NCBI GenBank assembly: GCA_963725215.1
Contig: CAVRXQ010000005.1
Location: 1-64,000, forward strand
Direction of reading: 5' to 3'
Source: CAVRXQ01 sp963725215
Lineage (GTDB): Bacteria > Actinomycetota > Acidimicrobiia > Acidimicrobiales > Bog-793
DNA: 64,000 nt
Both the position numbers and the translations under genes were made by a program. Each line of letters begins with the position of its first letter. The first letter of the stretch is position 1. The notes beneath the pieces are model-generated. The model searched no databases and was not told the origin of the DNA. It saw only the letters and a program-made list of their open reading frames with translations. Of the stretch, positions 62,302 to 64,000 are shown piece by piece.

Positions 62302-63395
62302 GCGAAGAGATCCGCTACGCAGACGCCGGGGTCGACTACGAGCTCTTGGACGAAGCAAAGCGCCGCGCCCTCGCGTCCGCGCGCAAGAGCGCGATGAACC
62401 CGATTTCACGCGGCGCGTCGGTTCTCGAAGCGAGCTACGGCGAAGCGGCGACGATCGTGGAGGTCGGTGACGCCCACTACGCCCTCGTCCTCGAGTGCCT
62501 CGGCACGAAGTCGGTCATCGCCGCAGAAGTCGAGGTCGAGCTCGGAATGGACCGATTCGCCGATGCCTCTTACGACACCGTCGCCGCGGCCGTGAACGAC
62601 TGCGTTTCGGTCGGCGCGCTCCCGCTCGTCGTCAACGCGTACTTCGCCGCCGGATCGGGCTTCTACACGGGCAACCGTCACACCTCGCTCGTCGAGGGGT
62701 TCGCCCTTGCCTGCCGCCACGCCGGTGCGGCGTGGGGAGGTGGGGAGTCACCGACGCTCGCCGGACTCGTCACCGACGGATCGGTCGACCTCGCGGCGGC
62801 GGTGATGGGAAAGGTTCCCGAAGGACGCTCACCGATGCTCGGCGCGACGCTCGAGCCCGGCGACGAGATCGTCCTCTTATCTTCGAGCGGGTTGCACCAA
62901 AACGGTGCCTCCCTCGCCCGTCGGGTCGCCGAGGACAGCGACGCCGGGTGGGGGGCGAAGTTGTCGTCGGGCCGGCTCTTCGGTGACGCGGTGCTCGATC
63001 CCGGGGTCATCTACGCCGGCCTGGTCGACAAGGTCTTCGAAGCCGATCTCGCTCCCCACTACGCGAGCCACGTCACCGGTCACGGATGGCGCAAGCTCAT
63101 GCGGGCAGAGCGCGAGCTCACCTACCGCATCACGGCGCTCCCCGACGTCCCAGAAGTTCTCGCCTACCTCGCCGATGCGGCCCGCCTGTCGAGCGAAGAG
63201 GCGTACGCGACCTTGAACATGGGCGCCGGATTCGCTTTGTTCGTCGGAGAGGGGGAGGGCGAACAGTTCGTCGCGATCGCGGCGTCGCTCGGGATCGCCG
63301 CATTGCGCGCTGGGCGAATCGAATTGGGCCCCCGCCGAGTAGTCATCGAGCCGCTCAGAATCGAATACGCGGCCGAAACCCTCGAGATCCGCTGA
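62298..63395 (+). CDS. AIR synthase (PurM)-like protein
   Basis: This encodes 365 residues with the PurM fold. It has RYADAGVDYELLDEAKRRA, HYALVLECLGTKSVIAAEVE, DRFADASYDTVAAAVNDCVSVGALPLVVNAYFAAG (ATP and phosphate binding) and GGGESPTLAGLV. C-terminal domain: DEIVLLSSSGLHQNGASLARRVA, VTGHGWRKLMRAERELTYRI and LNMGAGFALFV. PurM makes aminoimidazole ribotide, but the N-terminus diverges from housekeeping PurM (ECLGTK in place of the usual DGVGTK), so it may be a paralogue with another substrate. It is coupled to nusB. Confidence 0.8.
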   Translation: MSEEIRYADAGVDYELLDEAKRRALASARKSAMNPISRGASVLEASYGEAATIVEVGDAHYALVLECLGTKSVIAAEVEVELGMDRFADASYDTVAAAVNDCVSVGALPLVVNAYFAAGSGFYTGNRHTSLVEGFALACRHAGAAWGGGESPTLAGLVTDGSVDLAAAVMGKVPEGRSPMLGATLEPGDEIVLLSSSGLHQNGASLARRVAEDSDAGWGAKLSSGRLFGDAVLDPGVIYAGLVDKVFEADLAPHYASHVTGHGWRKLMRAERELTYRITALPDVPEVLAYLADAARLSSEEAYATLNMGAGFALFVGEGEGEQFVAIAASLGIAALRAGRIELGPRRVVIEPLRIEYAAETLEIR

Positions 63396-63427
63396 TTGCT
63401 CGCTTCGGAATTACAGAAAGGAGTGAA

Positions 63428-63799
63428 GTGCCCGACACCGAATACGTGATCAACATGGAGCCGATCTTCTCCACCCTCGAGCGCTTCGACGTCGACGAGA
63501 TCGTCGCCAGGGTCGATGAGCCGTGGTGGAACCAGACGCTGATCAGGATCGGAGACGATCTCGTCCGCCTCGGCGTCTTCGAAGGGGAATACCACTGGCA
63601 CAAACACGACGACCAGGACGAGTTCTTCTTCGTGCTCGAGGGCGCGGTGCGCATCGAGCTCGAGGGGCGCGACCCCGTCGAACTGAAAAAGCACCAAGGA
63701 TTCTCGGTGCCGAAGGGATTGAAGCATCGGCCCGTGGTGCCGACTCGCGCCACGGTGCTAATGATCGAGAAGGCGAGCATCGTCCCGACCGGGGACTGA
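63428..63799 (+). CDS. Cupin domain protein
   Basis: This encodes 123 residues from GTG 63428, with AAAGGAG upstream. Single cupin barrel: first motif GEYHWHKHDDQDEFFFVLEG (H-x-H and Glu metal ligands) and second motif GFSVPKGLKHRPVVP (His). N-terminal EPIFSTLERFDVDEIVARVDEPWWNQTLIRI. Small cupins bind a metal and act as isomerases, dioxygenases or sensors; the substrate is unknown. It is last in the plus-strand run before the convergent clpP. Confidence 0.88.
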   Translation: MPDTEYVINMEPIFSTLERFDVDEIVARVDEPWWNQTLIRIGDDLVRLGVFEGEYHWHKHDDQDEFFFVLEGAVRIELEGRDPVELKKHQGFSVPKGLKHRPVVPTRATVLMIEKASIVPTGD

Positions 63800-63800
63800 T

Positions 63801-64000
63801 TCAGCTCGCCTTTCGGACCTCTCCCGAGTCCTCTTCTGCCGCCGCGGCGATCCCGCGCCGCGGCACGATGATCTCGTCGATCAACCCGTATTCGCGCGCC
63901 TCACGAGGGGTCAGGAAATAGTCGCGGTCGATGTCGCGCTTCACGTCCTCGACGGGCTTTCCGGAGTGGAAGGCGATGATCTCAGCCATCTTTTGGGTGA
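63801..64000 (-). CDS. clpP: ATP-dependent Clp protease proteolytic subunit, C-terminal part
   Basis: The minus-strand frame is open at the right edge and ends at 63801. It reads MAEIIAFHSGKPVEDVKRDIDRD then YFLTPREAREYGLIDEII, the conserved C-terminal helix and the Asp-containing 'D.DRD.....EA.EYGLID' region of ClpP. The Ser and His of the active site lie beyond the window. A C-terminal tail (VPRRGIAAAAEEDSGEVRKAS) follows. The tail is convergent with the cupin gene by one base. Confidence 0.9.
   Translation of the reverse strand, partial: TQKMAEIIAFHSGKPVEDVKRDIDRDYFLTPREAREYGLIDEIIVPRRGIAAAAEEDSGEVRKAS

Overview
The window is high-GC actinobacterial DNA, most likely from an uncultured Acidimicrobiia-like lineage (inference from gene content, not from a search). 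The pointers are a bacterial proteasome activator (Bpa), the actinobacterial trio MSMEG_4193-type phosphomutase / DUF3090 / SCO1664, an F420 hydrogenase beta-subunit-type protein, a full classical menaquinone set, and an in-frame shikimate kinase / dehydroquinate synthase fusion.

Bases 1-11,300 are accessory DNA. They hold a broken PIN-like (DUF5615) gene at the left edge, several small proteins under 70 residues, a decayed IS3-family element (3146-4433, with terminal inverted repeats and a 3-bp target duplication), and what looks like a damaged integrative element: HTH regulator, excisionase-like protein and replisome-organizer-like protein on the minus strand, diverging from a conserved small gene and a tyrosine integrase on the plus strand. 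Next come a proteasome-beta-like Ntn-hydrolase, a lipoprotein, tRNA-Arg(ACG), a membrane-anchored putative anti-sigma protein with an ECF sigma factor, and tRNA-Ser(GCT).

Bases 11,300-29,500 carry a large secreted S53 peptidase with TIG and FN3 repeats, dienelactone hydrolase, PEBP, gene fragments and an IS481-like remnant beside tRNA-Arg(CCT), a GlxA-type regulator, methyltransferase, aldehyde dehydrogenase, PatB-type C-S lyase, peroxiredoxin Bcp, an F420-related iron-sulfur protein, uracil-DNA glycosylase, the MSMEG_4193/DUF3090/SCO1664 trio and MsrB.

Bases 29,500-51,200 are mostly housekeeping: bpa, dnaE, menaquinone genes menE, menB, menA, menH and menD split over both strands, a CitE-like lyase with a MaoC-type hydratase, tyrS, a DUF885 peptidase, an RNase D-like protein and a HIT protein. 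A solitary TnpB (51,251-52,429) interrupts this region. Bases 52,600-64,000 hold a CCAEP-tail radical SAM protein coupled to an ATP-grasp enzyme, NfuA, then a tight operon aroC-aroKB-aroQ-pepQ-efp-nusB-AIR synthase-like, a cupin and the end of clpP.

A recurring feature is the single-base frameshift. It affects integrase, ECF sigma factor, S53 peptidase, dnaE, the CitE-like lyase and the radical SAM protein, besides the plainly decayed mobile genes. Because dnaE is normally essential, some of these are probably base-level sequence errors, so the word 'pseudogene' here should be read with that in mind.
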